Assembly: GCF_016805305.1 (NCBI RefSeq)
Contig: NZ_JAERQN010000002.1
Span: 186,001-250,000 of the forward strand
DNA from: Falsiroseomonas ponticola
GTDB taxonomy: Bacteria > Pseudomonadota > Alphaproteobacteria > Acetobacterales > Acetobacteraceae
Length of the DNA stretch: 64,000 bases
Reading direction: 5' to 3'
Shown here: in pieces, positions 1 through 8,370 of the stretch
Layout of the letters: every line of letters begins with the position of its first letter
Position numbering within the stretch: position 1 is the first letter of the stretch
Program-made: the position numbers and the translations under genes
Notes under the pieces: generated by a model
Told to the model about the DNA's origin: nothing
Database searches by the model: none
Seen by the model: only the letters and a program-made list of their open reading frames with translations

Positions 1-192
1 TTTTCCTGCTCCCTGCTGCATGAGGCCCGGCCGGTGACGGCGGGGCGGCGATACGCCTTCCTGCCTTTCCTGTATGATGACGAGGCCGCGGCGATCCGCG
101 AGGAGGGTGCAAAATTCCTGGTGACGAACGACGCGGCCCGCCCGGGTCCCCCCCTGGCCGAGGCAGCCGAGGCTCCTTCTCCCGTGGCGTGA
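1..192 (+). CDS. 2OG-Fe(II) oxygenase, C-terminal fragment
   Basis: The open frame enters from the window edge and ends at TGA 190-192, giving 63 C-terminal residues. The stretch SLLHEARPVTAGRRYAFLPF resembles the end of the double-stranded beta-helix of prolyl-4-hydroxylase-like 2-oxoglutarate/Fe(II) oxygenases. There the His is the distal iron ligand and the downstream Arg binds 2-oxoglutarate. The substrate cannot be inferred from so short a piece. Its stop overlaps the GTG of the next gene (GTGA), which suggests translational coupling with the rRNA methyltransferase. Confidence 0.6.
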   Translation, partial: FSCSLLHEARPVTAGRRYAFLPFLYDDEAAAIREEGAKFLVTNDAARPGPPLAEAAEAPSPVA

Positions 193-1139
193 GGGGCGAT
201 TTCGAGCGTGACGAGCGCGGCCCGGAGGGCTGGGCCGAACGCCGCCTGCCGCCGGAGGGCAGCCATGCCAGCGGCCGCGGCTACGGCCCCGGCGGCCCCG
301 CCGCCGGCCTGACGCCCCGCCCGCGCCCCAACCCCGGCGGCCCGCCGGAGGGTGGCTGGCGGGACAGCGACCTCGACCGCCTCTGCGGCCCCGCCGCCGT
401 CACGGCCGCCTTCGCCGTGCGGCCCGATGCCGTGCTGCGGCTGTTCTACACGGAGACGCGCAAGCGGGAGGCCGGGCCGGTCTGCGCCATCATGGCGAAG
501 AACCGCCGCCCCTACCGGGAGGTCTCGCCGGAGGAGATGATCCGCATCGCCGGCACGGAGCATCATGGCGGCATCTGCGCCATCGCCGTGCCGCGGGCGG
601 TGCCGGAACTCGGCGCCGGGCCCTTCCCCCCGGCCCTGCTGGCCGCGCCGGTGCTGCCGCTGCTGGACGGCATCGGCAACCCGCACAACCTCGGCGCCAT
701 CGCGCGCTCCGCCGCCTTCTTCGGCTGCACGGGCATGCTGCTGTCGGGGGACCCGCGCCAGGCGGGGCTGTCGGACGCCGCCTATCGCACGGCGGAGGGG
801 GGGCTGGAGCACCTGGCGCTGATGAAGCTGGCCAACCCCGCCATCGCGCTGCGGGCGCTGGCGCCGAAATTCACGACGGTGGCCGCGGTCGCCGCCGGCG
901 GCATGGCCCCCGCGGACCTGCCCCGCAACAAGCCGTTCGTGCTGGTGCTGGGCAATGAGGAACGGGGCCTCCCCGGCCTCACCATCGCCGCCTGCGCCCA
1001 CCGCGTGACCCTGCCGGGCAGCGGCCATGTGCAGAGCCTGAACGTCTCGGTCGCGGCGGCGGTGCTGATCCATGCGATGGGGATGCCGAAGGCCGAGGCG
1101 GCGGCGAAGGCGGAGGCATCGCCAACCCCGCCCGCGTGA
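189..1139 (+). CDS. TrmH/SpoU-family RNA 2'-O-ribose methyltransferase
   Basis: SPOUT-class enzyme that transfers methyl from SAM to a ribose 2'-OH of rRNA or tRNA. Residues 1-65 are Gly/Pro/Arg-rich and probably disordered. About 70-145 match the SpoU substrate-binding domain, and about 155-305 form the knotted SPOUT domain. The three SpoU motifs are visible: NPHNLGAIARSA, VLVLGNEERGLPG and SLNVSVAAAVLIHA. The GTG start overlaps the upstream stop by 4 bp. A shorter start near the binding domain is possible because the N-terminal tail is not a conserved fold. The target nucleotide is unknown; RlmB- or TrmH-like roles are equally possible. Confidence 0.85.
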   Translation: MRGDFERDERGPEGWAERRLPPEGSHASGRGYGPGGPAAGLTPRPRPNPGGPPEGGWRDSDLDRLCGPAAVTAAFAVRPDAVLRLFYTETRKREAGPVCAIMAKNRRPYREVSPEEMIRIAGTEHHGGICAIAVPRAVPELGAGPFPPALLAAPVLPLLDGIGNPHNLGAIARSAAFFGCTGMLLSGDPRQAGLSDAAYRTAEGGLEHLALMKLANPAIALRALAPKFTTVAAVAAGGMAPADLPRNKPFVLVLGNEERGLPGLTIAACAHRVTLPGSGHVQSLNVSVAAAVLIHAMGMPKAEAAAKAEASPTPPA

Positions 1140-1201
1140 CTTGCCCGCCCCTGCCCAACCGGCGCACCCTTTCCGAAACCGGGCAGGGCAGGGGCACCAA
1201 C

Positions 1202-2194
1202 ATGCTGAACCGACGCACCATCCTCGCTTCCACCGGCGCGCTGCTCGCCGCCCCGGCGCTGGCGCAGCCCGTGGCGGGCGGGCGCACCGTGCGGCTCATC
1301 GTGCCCTTCCCGCCGGGCGGCGCGGTGGACATCCTCGCCCGCCTCATCGCCGAACGCCTCGCCCCCGTGCTCGGCCAGGCCGTGGTGGTGGACAACCGCG
1401 GCGGCGCGGGCGGGCTGCTCGGCGCCGATGCGGTGGCGAAGGGGGACCGGGACGGCACCGTGCTCGGCGTCATCAGCGTCACCACCCTTTGCGCCGTGCA
1501 GTACATGACGGCGCGCATGCCCTTCGACCCGGCGCGGGACCTGGCGCCGGTCAGCCAGATCACCGATGGCGCGCTGCTCTGCGTGGTGAATGCGGAGACG
1601 GCGCGGCGGAACGGCTGGACCGATTTCCGCAAGCTCATCGAATGGAGCCGCGCCAACCCCGAGCAGGTGAAGATGGGCTCCTCCGGCCCCGGCACGAACA
1701 GCCACCTGAACATCGAGGCCATCAACCGCTTCGCCCAGGCGAAGATCCTGCACGTGCCCTATCGCGGCGGCGGCCCCGCCATCAACGACCTGCTGGCCGG
1801 CACCATCGACATGATGTTCGACGTCATGCCCGCCCTCATGCCGCATGTCGAAAGCGGCAAGTTCCTGGCCTTCGCCGTCAGCAGCCAGGCGCGGCTCGGC
1901 ATCCTGCCGGAGGTACCGGGGATGGGCGATTTCGCCGATCTCGGCCTGGGCGGGCACAACCTGGTCAACTGGAACGCCATCATGACGGCGGGCGGCACCC
2001 CCGCCCCGGTGGTGGCGCGGCTGCACCAGGCCATCCAGGCCGTCGCCGCCGATGCCGCCTTCCGGGACCGGCTGCGGCCGCTCGGCTACGGCACCGTCAC
2101 CAGCCCCACCCCCGCCGCGCTGACGGAGCTGGTGGAGCGGGAGCGCCCGCAATGGCGCCGGCTGGTGGAGATCAGCGGCGCGCGCCTCGATTGA
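1202..2194 (+). CDS. Bug-family (TTT) periplasmic solute-binding protein
   Basis: 330-residue receptor of the tripartite tricarboxylate transporter type. The start at ATG 1202 follows a GGGCAGGGGC purine stretch and gives a signal peptide with a twin-arginine-like NRRTILAS followed by ALAQP. Family hallmarks are RLIVPFPPGGAVDILAR near the N-terminus, VVVDNRGGAGG, and HVPYRGGGPAINDLLAG in the middle. These proteins bind carboxylates or other small organics in the periplasm, but the ligand cannot be predicted. No TctA/TctB membrane genes lie nearby, so it is an orphan receptor. It is one of four such receptors in the window. Confidence 0.88.
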   Translation: MLNRRTILASTGALLAAPALAQPVAGGRTVRLIVPFPPGGAVDILARLIAERLAPVLGQAVVVDNRGGAGGLLGADAVAKGDRDGTVLGVISVTTLCAVQYMTARMPFDPARDLAPVSQITDGALLCVVNAETARRNGWTDFRKLIEWSRANPEQVKMGSSGPGTNSHLNIEAINRFAQAKILHVPYRGGGPAINDLLAGTIDMMFDVMPALMPHVESGKFLAFAVSSQARLGILPEVPGMGDFADLGLGGHNLVNWNAIMTAGGTPAPVVARLHQAIQAVAADAAFRDRLRPLGYGTVTSPTPAALTELVERERPQWRRLVEISGARLD

Positions 2195-2214
2195 GGGCTG
2201 GCGATCGGGCCTCC

Positions 2215-2229
2215 GTTCCTGCTATGTTC
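2215..2229 (+). promoter_or_regulatory. Predicted LexA (SOS) box, copy A
   Basis: GTTC at 2215-2218, seven bases, then GTTC at 2226-2229. This matches the alphaproteobacterial LexA operator consensus GTTC-N7-GTTC exactly. It lies 20 bp after the Bug gene and 200 bp before the amine oxidase, so neither neighbour is an expected SOS gene. The same box heads a second related element at 41391-41405. LexA binding is inferred from the motif alone. Confidence 0.55.
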
Positions 2230-2320
2230 AGTCTGCCGCCGCCCCTTGCGTGTCCGGCACCCCGCGAAAACGGTGCTAAATCGCCTAAATCGGCATAAAC
2301 GGCTAAAAGGGGTTAGTGGC
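2215..2320 (+). repeat. SOS-box-headed intergenic repeat, copy A
   Basis: After the LexA-type box comes a 21-base segment (2260-2280, CCCCGCGAAAACGGTGCTAA plus A) that is identical to the reverse complement of 41330-41350. The next 40 bases (2281-2320) match copy B at 30 of 40 positions without gaps. This tail is an array of roughly 9-base units of the form GC-n-TAAA-CG. The region from the box to the 21-mer also shares blocks (CTATGTTC, CGTGTCCGGC versus CGCGTCCGGC). No transposase or long ORF is associated. The function is unknown; it could be an SOS-controlled small RNA or a mobile regulatory repeat. Confidence 0.7.
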
Positions 2321-2429
2321 CTCAATGTCACGGGCCGGCGCCTTGTTCCGGCCGCCGGGGCGGGCAAGACGATCACGCCTGCGTCACGCGTCGGTGGCCG
2401 CGCCGCCGCCCCGCCTACATGGACCCTGA

Positions 2430-3704
2430 ATGCCTCGCCTCCCCGCTGATCCCGACCTCCTCGTCATCGGCGCCGGTGCCGCCGGCATCGCCGCAGCCCG
2501 CACCGCCCTCGAAGCCGGCCACCGCGTGGTGGTGCTGGAAGCCCGCGGCCGGGTCGGCGGGCGGGCGGTGACGGATACCGCGCGGCTCGGCCTGCCCTAT
2601 GACCTCGGCGCCACCTGGCTGCACCAGGCCGCCACCAACCCGCTGGTGCCGCTGGCGCAGGCGCTTGGCGTCACGCTGCATGATTCGGACGCGCTGCGGC
2701 GCGAACGCAGCCAGGTCGGCGCCCGCGCCCTGACGGCGGAGGAGGATGCCGCCTATGCCGCCGCCTGGACCGCGGCGGAGGCGCGGATCGAGGCCGCCGC
2801 GACGGATGGCGGCCCCGACCGCAGCCTGGCGGAGGGCATGGGGGCGACCGGCCCCTGGGCACCGGCGATCGAGGGCTGGCAGGGCGACATCATCTCCGCC
2901 GCCCCGGCCGGGCGCGTCAGCCTGCACGACTTCCACGCCAATGCGCTGGAAGGCGGCAACCGCCTGCCGGAAGGCGGCTTCGGCGCGCTGGTGGCGCGGC
3001 TGGCGGAGGGCCTGCCGGTGGTGCTGGATGCCCCCGTCACGCGCCTCGCCTGGGGCGGGCGGCAGGCGGTGGCGGAAGGCCCCTTCGGCACGCTGCGCGC
3101 CCGCGCCGTGGTCGTGACCATCCCGGCCAGCCTGCTGGCCGCGGAGGCGATCCGCTTCGACCCGCCCCTGCCGGCGGCGGTGCTGCAGGCCGCGCACGAC
3201 CTGCCGCTGGGCCAGGTGGTGAAGGCGGGATTCCGGGTGGCGGGCGGGGAGCGCTTCGGCCTGCCGCCCTTCAGCTCCGTGGACCGCCTGGTCGCGCCGG
3301 GCGAGCCGCTGGTGGCGATGAGCCTCTTCCCCTTCGGGCGGCCCGTCATCTCCTGCCATGTCGGCGGCGATGCGGCGGCGGCGCTGGAGGCCGAGGGCGA
3401 TGCGGCGGTCGCGGCCTTCATGCGCGCGGAGATCGCCACCCGCTTCGGCGCGGATGCGCTGCGCTGTCTCGTGCCCGGCCCGATCGTCTCGGAATGGGGA
3501 CGGGACCCGTGGTCGCGCGGCGTGTACAGCTATGCGCGAATCGGTCGCGCCGCCGCGCGCGCCATCCTGGCCGAGCCGCTCGCGGACGGCCGGCTCTGCC
3601 TGGCGGGAGAGGCCACGGACCAGGGCATGGCCGGCACCGTCGGCGGGGCTTGGCGGTCCGGGGTGGGGGCGGGTCGGCGCGCGATGGCGGCATTGGCGGG
3701 GTGA
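2430..3704 (+). CDS. Flavin-dependent amine oxidase family protein
   Basis: 424-residue FAD oxidoreductase of the monoamine/polyamine oxidase family, which oxidises amines to imines with FAD. The N-terminal dinucleotide fold VIGAGAAGIAAARTALEAG (about 11-29) ends in EARGRVGGR, the diagnostic amine-oxidase FAD motif. DLGATWLH and the C-terminal GEATDQGMAGTVGGAWRSG complete the flavin site. There is no signal peptide, so it is probably cytoplasmic. The start at ATG 2430 puts the Rossmann motif close to the N-terminus, as expected. Its stop overlaps the start of the STAS-MlaE gene by one base. The amine substrate cannot be told from sequence. Confidence 0.85.
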   Translation: MPRLPADPDLLVIGAGAAGIAAARTALEAGHRVVVLEARGRVGGRAVTDTARLGLPYDLGATWLHQAATNPLVPLAQALGVTLHDSDALRRERSQVGARALTAEEDAAYAAAWTAAEARIEAAATDGGPDRSLAEGMGATGPWAPAIEGWQGDIISAAPAGRVSLHDFHANALEGGNRLPEGGFGALVARLAEGLPVVLDAPVTRLAWGGRQAVAEGPFGTLRARAVVVTIPASLLAAEAIRFDPPLPAAVLQAAHDLPLGQVVKAGFRVAGGERFGLPPFSSVDRLVAPGEPLVAMSLFPFGRPVISCHVGGDAAAALEAEGDAAVAAFMRAEIATRFGADALRCLVPGPIVSEWGRDPWSRGVYSYARIGRAAARAILAEPLADGRLCLAGEATDQGMAGTVGGAWRSGVGAGRRAMAALAG

Positions 3705-4813
3705 TGGCGAAGCAGGCGGCGGCAGGGCTGGAGATGCGGGGGGATGGCGCGGGCCGCGCCGCCCTGCTCTCCGGCCGCGTCGATACGGAAGCCGCCGCGC
3801 GCCTCTGGGAACCGCTGATGGCGGAGGCCCGGAAGGGAGAGGGCCTGGTGCTGGACCTCTCGGGCGTGGAGGCGGTGGACACCACCGGCGCGACGCTGGT
3901 GCTGAGCGCGGAATCCGCCGCCGGCGCGCGGATCGAGGGCGCGAGCCCGCCGGTCGTGGCCGTGCTGGACCGGGTGCGGGCGGCGCTGGCCGCGCCGCGG
4001 CCGAAGCCCGCGGCCTACAGCTTCTCCCCCATCAGCGGCATCGGCCGGCGGGTGGTGAATGCGGGCCATACCGCGCTGGACGCGGTGGGCTTCGTCGGCG
4101 AATTGCTGGTGGTGCTGCTGGCGACGATCATCCGCCCGCACCGTCTGCGCCTGCGCGAATTGCTGCGCCACCTGGATGAGGCCGGCACGCGCGCCTTCGG
4201 CCTCGCGGTGCTGCTGGGCTCGCTGCTCGGCGTCATCCTGGCCTTCCAGTCGGCCATCCCGCTCCGCCGCTTCGGGGCGGAGATCTTCGTCCCCAACCTC
4301 GTCGGCATCTCGCTGCTGCGGGAGCTCGGCCCGCTGATGGCGGGGGTGGTGCTGGCCGGGCGCACGGGCTCCGCCTATGCCGCCGAGCTCGGCACCATGA
4401 CGGTGAATGAGGAAGTGGCCGCGCTGCGCATCATGGGCATCGATCCCATGGCGCTGCTGGTGCTGCCCCGCGTGCTGGCGGGGATGCTGGTGATGCCGGT
4501 GCTCTCCCTGCTGCTGACGCTCGCGGGCCTCATCGGCATGGCGCTGATCATGGGCATGCTGGGCTTCCCGCTGACGACGGTGACGCAGCAGCTGACCTCG
4601 ACCATCACGCTCGGCGATTTGCTGGGCGGGCTGTTCAAGGCGCTGTTCTTCGGCCTCGCCATCGCCGCCATCGGCTGCCGCGCGGGGCTCGGCGCCGGGC
4701 GGGGGCCGCGGGCGGTGGGCGATGCCGCGACGGCGGCGGTGGTGGGCGGCATCGTCGCCATCGTGCTGCTGGATGGCGCCTTCGCCGTGATCTACGAGAA
4801 GCTCGGCCTGTGA
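3704..4813 (+). CDS. mlaE: MlaE-type lipid ABC permease with N-terminal STAS domain
   Basis: 369 residues. The first 95 or so carry a STAS/MlaB-like fold (VLDLSGVEAVDTTGATLVL). The remainder is the MlaE permease with about five membrane helices and the family signature RELGPLMAGVVLAGRTGSAY followed by ELGTMTVNEEVAAL. MlaE is the inner-membrane part of the phospholipid transporter that keeps the outer membrane asymmetric. Fusion replaces the separate MlaB of enterobacteria and is common in alphaproteobacteria. ATG 3704 overlaps the preceding TGA; GTG 3701 is an alternative. It is the first gene of a four-gene overlapping operon. Confidence 0.9.
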   Translation: MAKQAAAGLEMRGDGAGRAALLSGRVDTEAAARLWEPLMAEARKGEGLVLDLSGVEAVDTTGATLVLSAESAAGARIEGASPPVVAVLDRVRAALAAPRPKPAAYSFSPISGIGRRVVNAGHTALDAVGFVGELLVVLLATIIRPHRLRLRELLRHLDEAGTRAFGLAVLLGSLLGVILAFQSAIPLRRFGAEIFVPNLVGISLLRELGPLMAGVVLAGRTGSAYAAELGTMTVNEEVAALRIMGIDPMALLVLPRVLAGMLVMPVLSLLLTLAGLIGMALIMGMLGFPLTTVTQQLTSTITLGDLLGGLFKALFFGLAIAAIGCRAGLGAGRGPRAVGDAATAAVVGGIVAIVLLDGAFAVIYEKLGL

Positions 4814-5655
4814 CGGACCCGCCGCCCACCCTGCTGCGCCGCCCCGGGGAGGCCCCCACGCCTGAAGCGCCCAAGCCGGAAGCGCCCAAGCCGGAAGCGC
4901 CCGCCTTCGGCCCCGCCGTCATCGTGGCGGCGCACCTGACCGCGCGCTTCGGCACCAACACGCTGTTCCGCGACGTCAGCTTCGAGGTGAAGCGGGGCGA
5001 GGTCTTCGTCATCCTCGGCGGCTCGGGCTGCGGCAAGTCGAGCCTTCTCAAGCTGATGATCGGCCTGGTGCCGCCGGCCGAGGGCACCGTCTCCATCCTC
5101 GGCACCGATGTCTGGTCCACCGAGGGCGCGGCGCGGCTCGCGCTGCTGAAGCGCATCGGCGTCATGTGGCAGCAGGGCGCGCTGTTCGGCTCCCAGACCC
5201 TGCTGGAGAACGTGATGATGCCGCTGGCGGAGCACACCACCCTGCCGCAAGCGGCGCGGGAGGAGGTGGCCCGCGCCAAGCTCGGCCTGGTCGGCCTCTC
5301 GGAAGCCGCGGCGCGGCTGCCGTCGGAGGTCTCGGGCGGCATGCTGAAGCGGGCGGGGATCGCCCGCGCCCTGGCTCTCGATCCCGCCATCCTGTTCCTG
5401 GACGAGCCCTCGGCCGGGCTCGATCCCATCACCTCGGCGGGGCTCGATGAGCTGATCCGGGACCTGTCGCGCTCGCTCGGCACCACCTTCGTCGTGGTGA
5501 CGCACGAATTGGCCTCGATCCTCGCCATCGGAGACCGCTGCATCATGCTGGACCGGGAGGCCAAGGGAATGATCGCGGAGGGCGACCCGCGCGAGCTGCG
5601 GGACCACAGCACGCATCCCACGGTGCGCGCCTTCTTCCGCCGGGAAGCCGCGTGA
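4810..5655 (+). CDS. mlaF: MlaF-type ABC ATPase
   Basis: 281-residue nucleotide-binding subunit that powers MlaE-dependent lipid transport at the inner membrane. Walker A is GGSGCGKSS near residue 70. The signature is SGGMLKRAGIARAL, where M replaces the usual Q as in many MlaF proteins. Walker B is ILFLDEPSAGLDP, followed by the switch His in VVVTHEL. The N-terminal 30 residues are an unusual PEAPK repeat ahead of the ABC domain. The GTG start overlaps the mlaE stop by 4 bp (GTGA), as do most junctions in this operon. Confidence 0.92.
   Translation: MTDPPPTLLRRPGEAPTPEAPKPEAPKPEAPAFGPAVIVAAHLTARFGTNTLFRDVSFEVKRGEVFVILGGSGCGKSSLLKLMIGLVPPAEGTVSILGTDVWSTEGAARLALLKRIGVMWQQGALFGSQTLLENVMMPLAEHTTLPQAAREEVARAKLGLVGLSEAAARLPSEVSGGMLKRAGIARALALDPAILFLDEPSAGLDPITSAGLDELIRDLSRSLGTTFVVVTHELASILAIGDRCIMLDREAKGMIAEGDPRELRDHSTHPTVRAFFRREAA
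4862..4902 (+). repeat. 15-bp tandem repeat encoding PEAPK units
   Basis: About 2.7 copies of a 15-base unit (GAAGCGCCCAAGCCG) lie in frame near the 5' end of mlaF and encode PEAPKPEAPKPEAP. The multiple-of-three unit makes copy-number change tolerable. It probably forms a flexible linker outside the ATPase fold. Confidence 0.8.
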
Positions 5656-6668
5656 TGGCGGCGCGGGGGCTCTATCTGGGCGTCGGCGTGCTGGCCATCG
5701 CGGGTATCGCGCTGGCGGTCGGCTTCGTCATCTTCCTGGCCGGCGGGCGCGGCCTGCAGGCGACCGAGGTGTTCGAGACCTATATCGAGGAATCGGTGCA
5801 GGGCCTCGATGTCGGCGCCCCCGTGCGCTACCGCGGCGTGCCGGTCGGGCGCGTGACGCAGATCGGCCTGGTGGCGGCGGAATACCGGCGGCCGCCCGGC
5901 GTCGAATACGGCAGCGGCTTCCAGCTGGTCTTCGTCCGCTTCGGCATCGACCCCAACCTGGTGGGGGAGACGCCGTCGCTGGCGGATGCCGTGCGGCTCG
6001 GCCTGCGCGCGCGCATCCGGGCGCAGGGCATCACGGGGGTGAACTACGTGGAGCTCGATTTCGCCAACCCGCAGCGCTACCCGGTGCCCGACCTGCCCTG
6101 GCAGCCCCGCAACCCGGTGCTGCCGGCCATCCCCTCCACCGTCGCGCAGGTGACGAGCGCGGCGGAATTCATGGTGCAGCGCCTGCAGGGGCTGCCGATC
6201 GAACAGATGGCGGCGGACCTGGCCGCGCTGCTCGCCAACCTCAACCGGCAGACCGGGGATGGCGATGCCGCGACGGCGCTGCGCGAATTCGCGCGGTCCA
6301 TGACGCTGGTGCGCGGCGCGCTGGAGGAGAGCGACCTCGCCGGCGCGCTGGGCGAGCTGCGCGCCGCGGCGACCGATGCGCGCAACCTGCTGGCGGGGCC
6401 GGAGCTGCGCGGCGCCGTCGCCAATGCCGGCGCGGCCGCGGTGGAGCTGCGCCGCAGCGCCCAGCGCCTGCCCGGCGCGGTGGAGGGAATGGAACGGACG
6501 ATGCGCGCGGCGCGGGAGACCACGGTGGATGTGCAGGCCGAATTGCTGCCGATCCTGATCGACCTTCGGGCCACCACGGCCAGCCTGCGGGCCATGGCGG
6601 ACCAGCTGCGGGCCTCGCCCTCCCAGGCGCTGTTCGGCGCGCCGCCGACGCCGGATCGCCGGCGATGA
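5655..6668 (+). CDS. mlaD: MlaD-type MCE-domain protein
   Basis: 337 residues. One N-terminal membrane helix (about 8-30) is followed by an MCE domain (about 40-118) with VQGLDVGAPVRYRGVPVGRV, the MlaD hallmark, then a long helical C-terminal region rich in Ala, Leu and Arg. MlaD forms the periplasmic hexameric ring that passes phospholipids to or from MlaFE. The start used is ATG 5655, sharing its A with the mlaF stop; GTG 5652 is also in frame. The helical tail is longer than in E. coli MlaD and may bridge the periplasm. Confidence 0.9.
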   Translation: MAARGLYLGVGVLAIAGIALAVGFVIFLAGGRGLQATEVFETYIEESVQGLDVGAPVRYRGVPVGRVTQIGLVAAEYRRPPGVEYGSGFQLVFVRFGIDPNLVGETPSLADAVRLGLRARIRAQGITGVNYVELDFANPQRYPVPDLPWQPRNPVLPAIPSTVAQVTSAAEFMVQRLQGLPIEQMAADLAALLANLNRQTGDGDAATALREFARSMTLVRGALEESDLAGALGELRAAATDARNLLAGPELRGAVANAGAAAVELRRSAQRLPGAVEGMERTMRAARETTVDVQAELLPILIDLRATTASLRAMADQLRASPSQALFGAPPTPDRRR

Positions 6669-7303
6669 GCGTCCACGCCGCTGCGCCGGCGATGAGGCGG
6701 CGCCTCCTGCTGGCTGCCCCCGTCCTGCTGGGCGCGTGCAGCATCCTGCCGGAACGGCCCAACGTGCCGGTCCGCCGCTACGCGCTGGCGCCGCGCCGCC
6801 CGGCCACGCTCGATGCCCCGCGCGGTGCGCCGGTGCTGCTGCAGCGGCGGATGCGGGCGGTGCCGGGGTTGCAGGACCTCGGCCTGCGGCGCGCCCGGCC
6901 GGACGGCGCCTACGAATTCCTGCCCTATGAGGAATGGATCGCGCCGCCGGCCGACCTGGCCGATGCCGCGCTGCGCGCCTGGCTGCAGGCCAGCGGCCGC
7001 TTCGCCGCGGTGGTGCAGGCGGGCACGCGGGCGGATGCGGATTTCGTGCTGGAATCGCAGCTCACGGTGCTGGAGACCGCACCCCCCGCCCAGGCCGGCC
7101 AGGCCGGGGAGGCGCGCGCCGCCATCGCCGCGGTACTGCTGCGGGAGGAACGCCTGGCTTCCCGCGTCCTCGCCACGCTGGAGGCGACCGGCACAGCGCC
7201 CGTGCCGGCCGGTGCGACGCCGCCGCAGCAGGCGCAGGCGATGGAGGTGGCGCTGGGCCGGGCCTTCGCCGAGCTGGAGGCGCGGCTGGTCCTGCCGCGC
7301 TGA
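6665..7303 (+). CDS. ABC-type transport auxiliary lipoprotein (PqiC-like)
   Basis: 212 residues. The signal peptide ends in a lipobox, VLLGAC (Cys25), so the protein is predicted to be lipid-anchored. The remainder fits the ABC transport auxiliary lipoprotein family found beside MCE operons (PVRRYALAP near the start, EFLPYEEWIAPPADL in the middle). Such lipoproteins are thought to link MCE complexes to the outer membrane. It is the last gene of the mla operon and overlaps mlaD by ATGA. An internal ATG (Met10) would give a shorter signal peptide. Confidence 0.8.
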   Translation: MSVHAAAPAMRRRLLLAAPVLLGACSILPERPNVPVRRYALAPRRPATLDAPRGAPVLLQRRMRAVPGLQDLGLRRARPDGAYEFLPYEEWIAPPADLADAALRAWLQASGRFAAVVQAGTRADADFVLESQLTVLETAPPAQAGQAGEARAAIAAVLLREERLASRVLATLEATGTAPVPAGATPPQQAQAMEVALGRAFAELEARLVLPR

Positions 7304-7621
7304 GCGCTCCCGAATCTGTGATCGCGCGGGTCGCGGCCAGGCGGCCCGGCGCCTCGTGAGACGTGGTTTCGCGAAATGGCGTGATTCTCGACTTTGAGAC
7401 GGTCCGCCATCTCGCGTTAACGGTTTTCCCAGAAATCGCTGCGCAATCTCAGGTCGAGAAACAGGACCGCGTCCTGTCTCGTTCCTGACGCCGCCAGAAC
7501 GGCCCCCTGCGCGACCCGCCCCGCGGATCGCCACGGGATGTATCGCGCCGGGAACTACACCAAAAAGTTGCGTTAATGGCCTTGATTGCCGTTAGCACAA
7601 CTTTAACGTGCGGATCGGGCG
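7304..7621. other. Intergenic region between mla operon and DUF2939 gene
   Basis: This 318-bp gap contains no credible ORF. It is less GC-rich than its surroundings and holds a 10-bp palindrome TTTCGCGAAA (7367-7376), a GTTAACGG patch near 7418, and AT-richer DNA just before the next ATG (7560-7605, including AAAAAGTTGCGTTAATGG). It probably carries the promoter of the DUF2939 gene, but no convincing -35/-10 pair was found. Confidence 0.4.
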
Positions 7622-8308
7622 ATGAACACGCGGCGGCGGGCCATGATGTCGGACACCGAGTGGGACCAGGTCTGGAGGGAGTATGACGCGCGCAACCCCG
7701 CGCCGCCGCCCCCGCCTGCGCCCGCTTCCCTGCCCCCGCGCCCCTCCTTCGGCGCGGACCCCGCCCCGGCTTCCGCCGGCCCGCGGATCGGCGCCCGGCT
7801 CGGCCGCGCCATGGCCTGGGCCGTGCTGCCCCTGGCGGCGCTGGCCTGGCTCGGCGCCCCCTATGCCACCGCCTGGCACCTGGCCGCGGCGCTGGAGGGG
7901 CGGGACCATGCCGGCCTGGCGCGCCACCTGGACCCCGTCGCCCTGCAGGGCGCGGTGCGCGCCGCCCTGAACCCCGCGGTGGCGGAAGGCGAGCAGGCGC
8001 ACGCCTTCCTCACCGCCATGGCCGATGACATCGCCGCCGGCTGGGCCACCCCCGCCGCGCTGACCGAGGTGGCGCGCGCCCGCGGCGTCCGCCCCGGCAC
8101 CACGGCGGAGGGCCTGCGCCGCGCCGCGCCGGTCGGCCTGACCCGGTTCGAGATGCCGCTGCATGGCGCGGCCTCCCCCATCACGCTGCAGCTGGAGCTG
8201 AAGCAGGAGGGGCTGGCCCCGCGCTGGCAGGTGACGGGCGTGCGGCTGGACCAGGCGGCCCCCGCCATCGGCCCCGGCCCGGCGCTGCGCCTGAGCGCGA
8301 TGCGCTGA
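7622..8308 (+). CDS. DUF2939 family membrane-anchored protein
   Basis: 228 residues. A Pro/Ala-rich cytoplasmic N-terminus of about 55 residues precedes one membrane helix (about 62-82, AWAVLPLAALAWLGAPYAT). The DUF2939-like domain follows, with WHLAAALEGRDHAGLARHLD, which fits the family's pattern of computing residues around a D-x-x-x-L-x-x-x-D stretch. No enzymatic motif is visible. It is monocistronic, with its own upstream intergenic region. The function of the family is unknown. Confidence 0.6.
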   Translation: MNTRRRAMMSDTEWDQVWREYDARNPAPPPPPAPASLPPRPSFGADPAPASAGPRIGARLGRAMAWAVLPLAALAWLGAPYATAWHLAAALEGRDHAGLARHLDPVALQGAVRAALNPAVAEGEQAHAFLTAMADDIAAGWATPAALTEVARARGVRPGTTAEGLRRAAPVGLTRFEMPLHGAASPITLQLELKQEGLAPRWQVTGVRLDQAAPAIGPGPALRLSAMR

Positions 8309-8370
8309 CCATGGCGGCAATGACCCTGCCGCCGCCCCTCTGGCCCGCCTGGCTGCGGCGGATGGGCGGC

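Noticed and set aside
782-2152. Long minus-strand frame opposite the methyltransferase and Bug genes
   Set aside because: It lies antisense to two well-supported genes and has the composition of a shadow frame.
2224-2298. Small ORF beginning ATGTTC inside the LexA box of copy A (about 24 codons)
   Set aside because: Copy B also has an ATG at the same place, but the two frames differ across the shared 21-mer (GAA AAC GGT versus CGA AAA CGG), so the peptide is not conserved; the conservation is at DNA or RNA level.
7367-7376. TTTCGCGAAA palindrome as a defined operator
   Set aside because: Ten-base palindromes with CG centres are common in such DNA, and no known regulator site was matched with confidence.
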